The translations under genes were made by a program, and so were the position numbers. From a virus, in the IMG/VR virus record IMGVR_UViG_3300010334_000023, positions 152,499 to 216,498 of that record: a DNA stretch of 64,000 bases, one strand, 5' to 3'. Positions 8,855-15,879 of the stretch are shown here, in pieces; within the stretch, counting starts at the first letter, position 1; each line of letters begins with the position of its first letter. The notes beneath the pieces were generated by a model. The model had not been told where the DNA came from. It was given only the letters and a program-made list of their open reading frames with translations, and did no database searches.

Positions 8855-10245
8855 CCAACCAATTACCAAGTGACACTTTCTGCGCTCTACCCTGGGTGCA
8901 TCTCAGCAGCCGACCAGATGGAACCATGCGCGTCTGCTGCACAGCCAACGCCAGCAGCGTGCAGGATCCAGACAGCACCAAGAAGCTGAGCGGTGGACAG
9001 ATAGGCGTGCTGCGCACTGCTGATGGCACTCCTGCTAACCTCAACAACACCACGCTGATGGACGCATGGAACAATGATTACATGCGCAACGTGCGCAAGA
9101 TGATGCTCAGGGGCGAACAGCCTCCCAGCTGTGTGAAATGCTACAAGGAAGAATCTTCTGGTGTGCAGAGCAAGCGCAACTGGGAGACTCGCTACTGGGT
9201 TGAGCAGCTGGGATTGGATGACATCATAGGTGATACCACCGAGGATGGCGAAGTCAGCCCGAGAATACGCTATCTTGATCTGCGCCTGGGCAGCAAGTGC
9301 CAGCTGGCCTGCGTGATGTGTAGCCCGCATGACAGCAGCGGTTGGATCAAGGAATGGACAGAAATCTATCCACAGATAACCAATGACCGACTCAAGCAGA
9401 GCTGGGGCTGGGCTGACAAAGGCAAGCAGCACGGCGCTAGCTACAACTGGCATCTCAACAATCCTGTTTTCTGGGATCAGCTCTACGATCAGATACCTCA
9501 CATGAAGCAGCTGTATTTCGCAGGCGGTGAGAGCACCATCATCGAAGAACACTACACGCTGCTGGAGGAGGTCATACGCCGCGGCTATGCCCCGCAGATA
9601 GAGCTTAGGTACAACAGCAATGCAGTTGAGCTGCCACAGCGTCTGTTCGACTGCTGGAGCCAGTTCCGAGAAGTCAAGTTCCACTTCAGCGTGGACTGCA
9701 TAGGTGCCAAGAATGAATATATTCGCTATCCCAGCAACTGGGATAACATGGTCACTCACATGCATCTGTTGGATCAGACTCCCAACATCATAGTGACCAC
9801 TGCTGTCACGGTAATGGCACTCAACATCTATTACCTGCCAGACGTGATCAAGTGGAAGCTCACGCAAGGGTTCGTGAAGTTCAACGAATGGCCCAGCGGC
9901 GGTGGCATGATCAACTGGCATCTAGCCTATTGGCCTCCTCAGCTCAACGTCAAGGTGCTGCCCAAGTGGGCCAAACAGATGGTGCGAGCCAAGTTTGAAG
10001 AGCTGTTCGTTTGGTTGGAAGATAATTGGCAGCTGTGCACCGGACTGCCAGAAGGCATGGACAAACACACCGTGCTGAACACTGGATACGGTATAAAGAG
10101 ATTACGCAGCCTATTGGATTTCATGGACAAGGAAGATTGGAGCGAGCGCATGCCTGAGCTCAGGGAATGGATACGAGTCCTTGACAAGACACGCGGATTG
10201 GATTTCAAAGCCACTTTCCCTGAGATGAGTGGGCTCTTAGATTGA
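8851..10245 (+). CDS. Twitch/SPASM-type radical SAM protein
   Basis: This encodes 464 residues. The N-terminal part has FCALPWVHLSSRPDG and RVCC (Cys 11, 29, 30) plus CVKC at 94-97, a cysteine pattern found in twitch-domain radical SAM proteins of phages and polysaccharide clusters. The core begins at CQLACVMC (Cys 150, 154, 157), preceded by YLDLRLGSK and followed by YFAGGEST, the usual glycine-rich SAM-binding strand. It starts within the stop of the other radical SAM gene (ATGA). Two unlike radical SAM enzymes side by side suggest consecutive steps on one substrate. Confidence 0.8.
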   Translation: MTNQLPSDTFCALPWVHLSSRPDGTMRVCCTANASSVQDPDSTKKLSGGQIGVLRTADGTPANLNNTTLMDAWNNDYMRNVRKMMLRGEQPPSCVKCYKEESSGVQSKRNWETRYWVEQLGLDDIIGDTTEDGEVSPRIRYLDLRLGSKCQLACVMCSPHDSSGWIKEWTEIYPQITNDRLKQSWGWADKGKQHGASYNWHLNNPVFWDQLYDQIPHMKQLYFAGGESTIIEEHYTLLEEVIRRGYAPQIELRYNSNAVELPQRLFDCWSQFREVKFHFSVDCIGAKNEYIRYPSNWDNMVTHMHLLDQTPNIIVTTAVTVMALNIYYLPDVIKWKLTQGFVKFNEWPSGGGMINWHLAYWPPQLNVKVLPKWAKQMVRAKFEELFVWLEDNWQLCTGLPEGMDKHTVLNTGYGIKRLRSLLDFMDKEDWSERMPELREWIRVLDKTRGLDFKATFPEMSGLLD

Positions 10246-10279
10246 GGTAAACGATCATGCAATTTGGACTGCCTGGAAC

Positions 10280-10287
10280 CATAAATA
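10280..10287 (+). promoter_or_regulatory. T4-type late promoter box CATAAATA
   Basis: CATAAATA lies in the gap after the radical SAM genes, about 30 bases before the ATG at 10317. It matches the TATAAATA-like -10 box of T4-type late promoters, and the spacing leaves room for a short leader. Confidence 0.55.
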
Positions 10288-10316
10288 GTAGCGTAAGTTC
10301 ACATGGGATCACTGTA

Positions 10317-10685
10317 ATGGCAAGTTCCCCCAAGAAGCCAGTTGATAAAGCCGCTGATGCGGTCTGGGAAGACATATTCAACAATCTTACCATTGAGAAC
10401 GAACCTCCCACTAGATACATCAAGAGCGTGATCATACAGACCAAAGACGGGTCAGTGCTCAAGGTAAGTGGTCGAAGCTTTGCTGAGATCATAGAGCAAG
10501 AACGCCATCTCTCTCCTGGACAGAGCGAGATATACAGCTGCAGGATGACCATCAATTTTCCCAAGCTGCGTGCGGATGTGGAAACATGGTGCGGTGATCT
10601 GTTTACCGAGTTAAACACATCTGACAGCTACAAGGTGACGGTTAAATCCAAGCGCAAAGCTGCCAAGAAGACAAAGCATGATTGA
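10317..10685 (+). CDS. Hypothetical protein behind a late promoter
   Basis: This encodes 122 residues starting MASSPKKPVDKAADAVWEDIF. An upstream in-frame ATG at 10257 precedes the late promoter box, so the ATG at 10317 fits the expected transcript better. The protein is mixed alpha/beta with a strongly basic tail (VKSKRKAAKKTKHD) that could bind nucleic acid or a negatively charged partner. I do not recognise the family. The late promoter suggests expression with virion genes, unlike its neighbours. Confidence 0.6.
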   Translation: MASSPKKPVDKAADAVWEDIFNNLTIENEPPTRYIKSVIIQTKDGSVLKVSGRSFAEIIEQERHLSPGQSEIYSCRMTINFPKLRADVETWCGDLFTELNTSDSYKVTVKSKRKAAKKTKHD

Positions 10686-10710
10686 CTAGTTTCTACGGAT
10701 TAGTCATACT
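10682..10710 (+). promoter_or_regulatory. Sigma-70-like promoter of thyX
   Basis: TTGACT at 10682-10687 and CATACT at 10705-10710 are separated by 17 bases. The -10 box ends five bases before the thyX ATG at 10716, so the transcript should begin at or very near the start codon. Confidence 0.5.
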
Positions 10711-10715
10711 ATATC

Positions 10716-11366
10716 ATGACAGTCAAGCTCATAGCCATATCACAACCGACCATTGACGAATGCACCACAGCTGAAGAGCTGGTGGCATACTGTGCCAGGG
10801 TCTCAAACCCAGCCAACCAAGACAACCATGGTACCAGCGCCAAGCTGATACGATACCTCATAAAAAACGCACATTGGTCTCCCTTGGAGATGGTACACAT
10901 GACCATGGAGATCAACACCACACGTGACATAGCAAGGCAGATACTGCGACATCGCAGCTTCAGCTTCCAGGAGTTCAGCCAGCGCTATGCCGACCCTACC
11001 AAGAGCCTGGGTTTCGTAACCAGAGAAGCACGCCTGCAGGATGCCAAGAACCGGCAAAACAGCATCGAAGTTGACGATGCTGAACTGGCTGATCTGTGGA
11101 CTGGCATGCAGGAGTTAGCCATAGAAAATGCGCAGAGGCAGTATACCAAAGCAATCAACATGGGTATTGCCAAGGAACAGGCCCGTGCGCTGCTGCCAGA
11201 AGGTCTAACAGAGAGCCGTATCTATATGGCAGGCAGCCTCCGCAGCTGGGTACACTACTGTGATCTGCGCCGTGCTAACGGTACCCAGAAAGAACATCGC
11301 GAGATAGCAGAAGCCTGCTGGAGCATCGTGGTTGATCAATTCCCCATGCTAGGACAAGGAGATTGA
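10716..11366 (+). CDS. thyX: FAD-dependent thymidylate synthase
   Basis: ThyX methylates dUMP to dTMP with methylenetetrahydrofolate and FAD, and supplies thymidine for phage DNA. The protein has 216 residues, the usual size. It carries the signature RHR.(7)S motif as RHRSFSFQEFSQR at residues 78-90, preceded by HWSPLEM.H and followed by the C-terminal ESRIYMAGSLRSWVHYCDLR segment typical of the family. No classical ribosome binding site precedes the ATG, in keeping with the leaderless arrangement of the promoter. A kinase gene follows after one base. Confidence 0.95.
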   Translation: MTVKLIAISQPTIDECTTAEELVAYCARVSNPANQDNHGTSAKLIRYLIKNAHWSPLEMVHMTMEINTTRDIARQILRHRSFSFQEFSQRYADPTKSLGFVTREARLQDAKNRQNSIEVDDAELADLWTGMQELAIENAQRQYTKAINMGIAKEQARALLPEGLTESRIYMAGSLRSWVHYCDLRRANGTQKEHREIAEACWSIVVDQFPMLGQGD

Positions 11367-11367
11367 C

Positions 11368-11841
11368 ATGAAGATATTGATAATGGGTTTGCCTGGTAGC
11401 GGTAAGACAACCTTGGCCAGGGCTCTGGCACCGAGGCTAAAGGCCGTGCATTGGAACGCAGATGCCGTGCGAGGCAACCTCAATGCTCATCTGGGTTTCA
11501 GTGAGGATGATCGCATCGAACAAGCACGCAGGATGGGATGGTTATGCGATCAGGTAACCGCAGCTGGACAGGTAGCTGTGGCAGACTTCGTGTGTCCTAC
11601 ACCAGCTACTCGAGCAGCTTTTGGCAGAGCCGACTGCACCATCTGGCTTGACACCATCAAAGAAGGCCGCTTTGCTGACACAAACAAGTTATTCGTAGCA
11701 CCCGAGGTGACCGGGGGCGACTATCGCGTGGACACTCAGGACTGCGAGTTCTGGAGCAAGATGATATTTGAAGATCTGGATTATCGACTGCGCCCAAGCT
11801 GGGGCAAGGCTTTCATGCTGGGACTGAGAAACACGCTATGA
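11368..11841 (+). CDS. CysC-like P-loop kinase (adenylylsulfate kinase family)
   Basis: This encodes 157 residues. A perfect Walker A, GLPGSGKTT, lies at residues 7-15. It is followed by HWNADAVRGNLNAHLGFSEDDR and a QARRMGWLCD block that closely match the substrate region of adenylylsulfate (APS) kinases. CysC phosphorylates adenylylsulfate to PAPS. However, many phage and polysaccharide-cluster homologues act on other substrates, so the reaction is not certain. The gene lies between thyX and an unknown gene, with a cytidylyltransferase-like gene two further on. The C-terminal third is not typical CysC and may bind another partner. Confidence 0.75.
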   Translation: MKILIMGLPGSGKTTLARALAPRLKAVHWNADAVRGNLNAHLGFSEDDRIEQARRMGWLCDQVTAAGQVAVADFVCPTPATRAAFGRADCTIWLDTIKEGRFADTNKLFVAPEVTGGDYRVDTQDCEFWSKMIFEDLDYRLRPSWGKAFMLGLRNTL

Positions 11842-12257
11842 AGATTGGACTTAGCTTCAGCCGTTGCCTGCGAGATATAGTGGATGGTAAGGTCAACATG
11901 GATGATGTGCTGGTAATAATCGCGCGCACAGATTTTGATCCAACCAACGACGAAGAGTGGAACAACATCTGGAACGGATACTATCATGGAACCGGACTGT
12001 CACATCCAGAATGGCAGGATTATCCGCATGATGCTGAGGCACTGTTTAGGAACGTAGCCACGCAGCTTTGGCAGGATGGCAAGCTGCACCAACCTCGACG
12101 GTTCGGAGCTCGAGTGCTGCGCAGACCTGAGATATGGCTTGAAACTGTGCTGCTGGATGATGATCTGGATAACAAGCCCTTGGCCAAAGAGGCCTGGGAG
12201 GGATTCAAGATGGCAGCAGCTCTCACAGGCTGCAAAATTGACAGGGAATATCACTGA
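11838..12257 (+). CDS. Conserved phage-type hypothetical protein
   Basis: This encodes 139 residues and is coupled to the kinase gene by an ATGA overlap. The N-terminus reads MKIGLSFSRCLRDIVDGKV, followed by DDVLVIIARTDFDP, an alternating strand-helix start. A Trp-rich stretch (EEWNNIWNGYYHG, HPEWQDYP) comes next. I see no catalytic signature. The resemblance to small conserved proteins of T4-like aquatic phages is from memory only. Its place between two nucleotide-handling enzymes suggests nucleotide or cofactor metabolism. Confidence 0.6.
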   Translation: MKIGLSFSRCLRDIVDGKVNMDDVLVIIARTDFDPTNDEEWNNIWNGYYHGTGLSHPEWQDYPHDAEALFRNVATQLWQDGKLHQPRRFGARVLRRPEIWLETVLLDDDLDNKPLAKEAWEGFKMAAALTGCKIDREYH

Positions 12258-12646
12258 TGACCAAGAAATGGGAAAACAACAAGCCAACTGTGCAGATGTT
12301 GGGCCGCTGGCAGCCATGGCACGATGGACACTTCGCTCTGTTCGAACGAGCAGTGGCCAAGACCGGACAGGTTGCTATCATGGTCAGAGACACAGGTGGT
12401 ACAGACGAGAAGAATCCATTCTACTACGATGTTGTGCGCGATCGCATCATATCTGAGCTGGGCAAGAAGGGCTACATGCATGGCAGTGACTATGTTGTCA
12501 TGCTGATGCCAAACATCGTAAATATCACATACGGGCGCGATGTGGGTTACAAGATTGAGCAGGAAGTGTTTGACGAAGAAATACATGCCATATCTGCCAC
12601 AAAGATTCGTGAAGAGATGAAACTCAAAGGAACAGACAATGAATAA
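12257..12646 (+). CDS. Cytidylyltransferase-like nucleotidyltransferase
   Basis: This encodes 129 residues of the HIGH-type nucleotidyltransferase superfamily. GRWQPWHDGHFALFERA at residues 17-33 contains the H.GH motif (His22, Gly24, His25) that binds the nucleotide triphosphate. ISATKIR at 112-118 is the second conserved block (ISxTxIR). These enzymes transfer AMP or CMP to a phosphorylated small molecule with release of pyrophosphate. The size fits a single catalytic domain. With the CysC-like kinase two genes upstream it may form a kinase-plus-nucleotidyl step that activates a small molecule; the substrate is unknown. Confidence 0.8.
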   Translation: MTKKWENNKPTVQMLGRWQPWHDGHFALFERAVAKTGQVAIMVRDTGGTDEKNPFYYDVVRDRIISELGKKGYMHGSDYVVMLMPNIVNITYGRDVGYKIEQEVFDEEIHAISATKIREEMKLKGTDNE

Positions 12647-13655
12647 GATTGGAACCATAGCAGCACTGCTGGCAGTGATGTTTGTAGGCTCAGCTCATGC
12701 TGAGGAAGTGACTACATTGAAGAACAGTGCTGCGGATTTGAATCCCTACGTGGCACAGCGAGACGGCATCTTTCTTGGACTGCTGTTTGAAGCTGTGATG
12801 GGTGGTCCTCAGACCAAGCTCAAGACCAGCACAGAATCCTGGATGGATTCCAGCAACAACACCATAGTGCTCAGCAAAGTACCCTATGTCAGCGGCACGG
12901 TATATGCCAAGGACATTGATGCTGCTGGCAGCGTGTTCTCAGTCACCAAAGATGCGCACTATCGCTATTTCAAAGGCAACGGTCTCCCCAGCACTCCCAT
13001 GGGCAAGTTCCCAGTTGAACAGGGCACAGCTGCCTATAGCTATTATTCTGCTGCACCCGCTGGACACGATCCTAGGACTGGCATACCAGGATCGGATTAC
13101 AGCAGCGCTGCTGCTATCGGTGTGAGCCCATACAATCTTGACGTGATGGTACCACTGCATCCGCGATACAGCAAGATTCCAAATCCCATTGATTCACTGG
13201 TTACCGGAGTGGCGCTAACTGGCACTGTATGGCATGTTGAGGTAGCCAATGCCAGCAGCACAGATTGGTACAACCCACTGTCAATCCTGCCATTGGATGA
13301 CTGCTTTGGACATCCCTACAGCCAGCAGTATCATCTGCACAGCTATTCATGGAAGTGTTTCCCTAATCAGGGTACCACAGGCCCCAGCCCGCTGGTTGGT
13401 TACGCTCTGGATGGATTTGGCATCTATGGCCCACGCGGCGAAGATGGCAAGATGATAACCAATGCACAGCTTGATGAATGCCATGGCATGATCAGCAAGG
13501 TAATGTGGGAAGGCAAGCTTACCAAGATCTATCATTACGTGCTGAACAACGAATATCCCTACAGCATTGGCTGCTTCAGGGGCGTGGTCAATACCAGCTT
13601 GGCTCTGCTGAAGACTACCAAGCATTCGCATGGTATGTTAAAGAGCATGCACTGA
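12639..13655 (+). CDS. Exported YHYH-domain protein
   Basis: This encodes 338 residues. The first 21 residues are a classical Sec signal peptide (MNK, hydrophobic core, then SAHA before EE). The mature part ends with the YHYH-type domain: YALDGFGIYGP, LDECHG, IYHYVLNNEYPYSIGCFRG. The last His of the eponymous YHYH motif is Val here. The biochemical role of YHYH proteins is not established. The export signal implies action in the periplasm or outside the cell, which is unusual among the cytoplasmic enzymes around it. The gene ends the plus-strand block just before a strong terminator. Confidence 0.8.
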   Translation: MNKIGTIAALLAVMFVGSAHAEEVTTLKNSAADLNPYVAQRDGIFLGLLFEAVMGGPQTKLKTSTESWMDSSNNTIVLSKVPYVSGTVYAKDIDAAGSVFSVTKDAHYRYFKGNGLPSTPMGKFPVEQGTAAYSYYSAAPAGHDPRTGIPGSDYSSAAAIGVSPYNLDVMVPLHPRYSKIPNPIDSLVTGVALTGTVWHVEVANASSTDWYNPLSILPLDDCFGHPYSQQYHLHSYSWKCFPNQGTTGPSPLVGYALDGFGIYGPRGEDGKMITNAQLDECHGMISKVMWEGKLTKIYHYVLNNEYPYSIGCFRGVVNTSLALLKTTKHSHGMLKSMH

Positions 13656-13677
13656 CGGTTACGAGAATACCGATAAT

Positions 13678-13708
13678 GAAAAAGGACGGATTGCTCCGTC
13701 CTTTTTTT
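13678..13708 (+). terminator. Rho-independent terminator
   Basis: AAGGACGGA and TCCGTCCTT form a 9-bp stem with a TTGC loop, followed by a run of T. A-tracts on the other side make it potentially bidirectional, and it lies between two convergent transcription units. Confidence 0.9.
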
Positions 13709-13729
13709 GTATCTAATTATCAGTTTAAT

Positions 13730-14446
13730 TCACTTCTTGGCAGCAGTCTTCTTGGCTGCTGGTTTCTTGGCAGCGGCCTTGGGTGCTGCTATCTTGGCAG
13801 TCGGAGCTGCTGCTTCTTCCAACCACGAACCACCATTGGCCTTGGCTTTGTGGCCAGGGTTTAGCGTGGGATCGATAGCATAGGCCTGTGCGCGGCGTGC
13901 TGTAGCATCAGCTTCAAGCATCTCTGCCATGCGGATCAAGTCTCGTGCTTCCTGTGCTCGGCCATCAGCAGTGGTGCCTTCCAAGTTGCTCTGATGCACG
14001 TTGAATTTGCCCATCTCTGCTAGCACTGCTGCGCGAGTGGCTGGATCCAGATCATTGAGGTCTGGCGGAGTAGCGTCGTCAACAGTTTTCATGGCAGCCA
14101 GGATCTGGCGCAGAGGAAACTTCATGCCGCGAGCCGGTGTCATGTGTACGAGATCAACAGGAACCTTGTCCAAGCGCTGGGCAGCATGCAGCTTCTGGAG
14201 CATGGTAGCGCCAGTGCCATCCGGAGCAGGGCGGCGGCCCAGTAGTTCGCCTAGGTCCTTGCTCTGTTGACCTTCCACGCTTTCTACTATCTTGCGGAGT
14301 GCTTCGTTGTACTGATCAGGCAGCGCATCTGTGTCTATGACCAGTGCATGTTCATCATCGCCTGGCAGGCTCATGAATACCACTACTACCTGCTTGCCAG
14401 TGTTCTCCAACTGGCCTATGTGCTTCATCATATCAGCCATTGGCAT
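13730..14446 (-). CDS. Conserved phage hypothetical with Lys/Ala-rich tail
   Basis: This encodes 238 residues. The N-terminus (QLENTGKQVVVVFMSLPGDDEHALVIDTDALPD) and the PVDLVHMTPARGMKFPLRQIL block look like a conserved protein of T4-like aquatic phages that I recall but cannot name. The C-terminus ends in a low-complexity AAPKAAAKKPAAKKTAAKK tail, similar to histone-H1-like tails, which could bind DNA. It overlaps the end of the upstream gene by 14 bases and is the last cistron before the shared terminator. Confidence 0.7.
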   Translation of the reverse strand: MPMADMMKHIGQLENTGKQVVVVFMSLPGDDEHALVIDTDALPDQYNEALRKIVESVEGQQSKDLGELLGRRPAPDGTGATMLQKLHAAQRLDKVPVDLVHMTPARGMKFPLRQILAAMKTVDDATPPDLNDLDPATRAAVLAEMGKFNVHQSNLEGTTADGRAQEARDLIRMAEMLEADATARRAQAYAIDPTLNPGHKAKANGGSWLEEAAAPTAKIAAPKAAAKKPAAKKTAAKK

Positions 14447-14654
14447 TACCTGCTGGTTGATCGCCGCTGGTCTGTTGTGCTGCGGCTGCGTCTACGAATT
14501 TCTTGAACTTGTTGTATAGCTGGCCAACTGGCTCAAGCTCTGCACCACGGAACGCACCGCGGCTGCTAGCGAGATCCAGCACAGTCAGGATGTTCTGTAG
14601 ATCTGCAAGATTGATTGTACTATCTTGCTGTGGTTGTGTAACTTGATCGTTCAC
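14433..14654 (-). CDS. Small conserved phage protein
   Basis: This encodes 73 residues and begins with GTG, preceded seven bases away by a strong GAGGAGG. The core INLADLQNILTVLDLASSRGAFRGAELEPVG.LYNKFKKF is a helical block that I recall as common in T4-like cyanophages, in the same pairing with the next gene. The ends are low-complexity (QPQQDS, QQTSGDQPAGNANG). The function is unknown. A promoter lies 31-58 bases upstream. Confidence 0.7.
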   Translation of the reverse strand: MNDQVTQPQQDSTINLADLQNILTVLDLASSRGAFRGAELEPVGQLYNKFKKFVDAAAAQQTSGDQPAGNANG

Positions 14655-14684
14655 GGTTTTGCCTCCTCATGGACATGGTAACAT

Positions 14685-14712
14685 ATATTAACCATGGCGA
14701 CTGGGAGATCAA
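14685..14712 (-). promoter_or_regulatory. Sigma-70-like promoter
   Basis: Read on the minus strand, TTGATC (14707-14712), 16 bases, then TAATAT (14685-14690). A leader of about 25 bases with GAGGAGG then leads to the GTG at 14654. Confidence 0.55.
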
Positions 14713-14723
14713 ATATCTTTTTG

Positions 14724-14900
14724 CTAGGTTATGGCATTCCAGATGCGCAGCACGGTGATGCTCATGGTACCAAAGCTGGTTATGAAGGCTCCCGTGCTGA
14801 ACGCAAGATCGTTGTGCAGAGTCTCGCATGACAGTCCTACCAACCCTGCTGCTACGAAAGCGGCAAACAGCAATACTGCGATGCAGATAGTCTTGATCAT
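14724..14900 (-). CDS. Small two-span membrane protein, holin-like in size
   Basis: This 58-residue gene starts MIKTICIAVLLFAAFVAAG and ends in NAIT. Two hydrophobic stretches, about residues 4-26 and 36-54, are joined by a short polar loop (SCETLHNDLAFS), giving a likely two-pass inner-membrane protein. CCGGAG lies about ten bases before the ATG, and a perfect TATAAATA late promoter lies 31 bases upstream. The late promoter, tiny size and two spans fit a class II holin or another late membrane factor. No lysis genes are nearby, so this is inference. Confidence 0.6.
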   Translation of the reverse strand: MIKTICIAVLLFAAFVAAGLVGLSCETLHNDLAFSTGAFITSFGTMSITVLRIWNAIT

Positions 14901-14930
14901 GCTGCTACGACTCCGGTTAGATACCAGAAC

Positions 14931-14938
14931 TATTTATA
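14931..14938 (-). promoter_or_regulatory. Late promoter TATAAATA
   Basis: An exact match to the T4 late -10 consensus, read on the minus strand, 30 bases before the ATG of the small membrane protein. Confidence 0.65.
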
Positions 14939-14951
14939 GTAGCATGCCTGA

Positions 14952-15152
14952 TCAGCGTTTCTGCAGGGCCTTGATAGCATCTAGAACCACCATGCGATCC
15001 TTGGCCTGCATATCAAAGAAGGTCTTGGGCATCTTGGGTGTACCAAGCTGTGTAAGCATCTGCCCTATGCGAGCCCATTCGCAGCACTGTTTGTCATCCT
15101 TGAGATCGCCGCTGCGTGACATCATCTCACGTCCAAGTTCCATGGCATCCAT
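14952..15152 (-). CDS. Small hypothetical protein
   Basis: This encodes 66 residues, starting at an ATG preceded by AGGACACACAG. It is a charged helical protein (MELGREMMSRSGDLKDDKQCCEWARIGQ) with a double Cys and no recognised motif. It sits at the end of a run of four small minus-strand genes with nine bases or less between them. The function is unknown. Confidence 0.6.
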   Translation of the reverse strand: MDAMELGREMMSRSGDLKDDKQCCEWARIGQMLTQLGTPKMPKTFFDMQAKDRMVVLDAIKALQKR

Positions 15153-15161
15153 CTGTGTGTC

Positions 15162-15413
15162 CTATTGTTCGTGTCTCAGGTGAAAGTCTATAGCATCTTC
15201 TCTGTTGTTGAATTTTATCTCTACCATGTTAGTGCGGTATTCATCCAACAGTATCTTGCGATCTATCTTGGCAGTGGGCCAATCTATCATCAGCTGCTGT
15301 TCCAGCAAGCTGACGTTGAAGTCAAAGCTGGCAGGATTCAGTTCAGCTACTATGAGATTTCCCAACAGCTGAGTGCGACGTATCAGTCTTTGCCTATGAA
15401 CTTCTTGGCCCAT
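15162..15413 (-). CDS. Small hypothetical protein
   Basis: This encodes 83 residues if the ATG at 15413 is used, which overlaps the preceding gene by 31 bases; GGAGG lies 13 bases upstream. The middle (FDFNVSLLEQQLMIDWPTAKIDRKILLDEYRTNMVEIKFNNREDAIDFHLRH) alternates strands and helices. No family is recognised. The start is uncertain because the first 20 residues are basic and unlike the rest. Confidence 0.5.
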   Translation of the reverse strand: MGQEVHRQRLIRRTQLLGNLIVAELNPASFDFNVSLLEQQLMIDWPTAKIDRKILLDEYRTNMVEIKFNNREDAIDFHLRHEQ

Positions 15414-15661
15414 GTGTCAGCCCATTCCTCCAAGTGCTCTTCTAGATAGGCCACACCCTGCGCACTGTGCAGGCTAGCTGTCTTTTCTATGCTGTTGGTC
15501 ACCACCACAGGCAGCTTGTCTTCGATCATGTCGATGATCTTCTGTCGCTCCTGCGGGGGCATGTCCCTGGTCCACATAGCCAATCGTTCGGCTACCATGG
15601 CACACAGCTGGGCACTAAGCTGAGCCAGCTGTGGTCGAAATTCTCCTGGTGTACCTTCCAT
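15383..15661 (-). CDS. Hypothetical helical protein
   Basis: This encodes 92 residues, starting within the stop of the upstream DUF465-like gene (TAATG). It is largely helical, with LAQLSAQLCAMVAERLAMW, QERQKIIDMIEDKLPVVVTNSIEK and LEEHLEEWADTWAKKFIG segments. There is no signal peptide, membrane span or catalytic motif. It probably belongs to the same small-gene operon as its neighbours; its job is unknown. Confidence 0.6.
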   Translation of the reverse strand: MEGTPGEFRPQLAQLSAQLCAMVAERLAMWTRDMPPQERQKIIDMIEDKLPVVVTNSIEKTASLHSAQGVAYLEEHLEEWADTWAKKFIGKD

Positions 15662-15852
15662 TACTCGCTTGCCTTCTTGTGCTGATTATCTGCACTAAGT
15701 TTAGCGATCTCATCCTTGAGAGCCAACTTCTTCTTTTTGAGTTGGTGTATAGCATCGTCGTCGTATCGACCTGTGCGTTCCCTGCGATCAATCTCATGGT
15801 CCAAGGCTTGATGTTCTGTTACCAAACGATTGATGTGATTCTCTAGGCTCAT
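15661..15852 (-). CDS. YdcH-like (DUF465) small coiled-coil protein
   Basis: This encodes 63 residues. It matches the DUF465/YdcH pattern along its length: NHINRLVTEHQALDHEIDRRER, then LKKKKLALKDEIAKL. That is a short helix-turn-helix coiled coil with an H.L...H..LD..I signature. The role of this family is unknown in bacteria and phages. GGAGCACAGC precedes the ATG. It opens the small-gene operon downstream of the VWA gene. Confidence 0.75.
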   Translation of the reverse strand: MSLENHINRLVTEHQALDHEIDRRERTGRYDDDAIHQLKKKKLALKDEIAKLSADNQHKKASE

Positions 15853-15879
15853 GCTGTGCTCCTGTTGGTGACAGGCTGC

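Noticed and set aside
9939-10618. Minus-strand frames opposite the radical SAM gene and the late gene at 10317
   Set aside because: They are antisense to well-supported genes and show no motif or ribosome binding site.
14620-14829. 69-residue minus-strand frame over the promoter region
   Set aside because: It overlaps the 58-residue membrane gene and a good promoter, and has a composition unlike a real protein.
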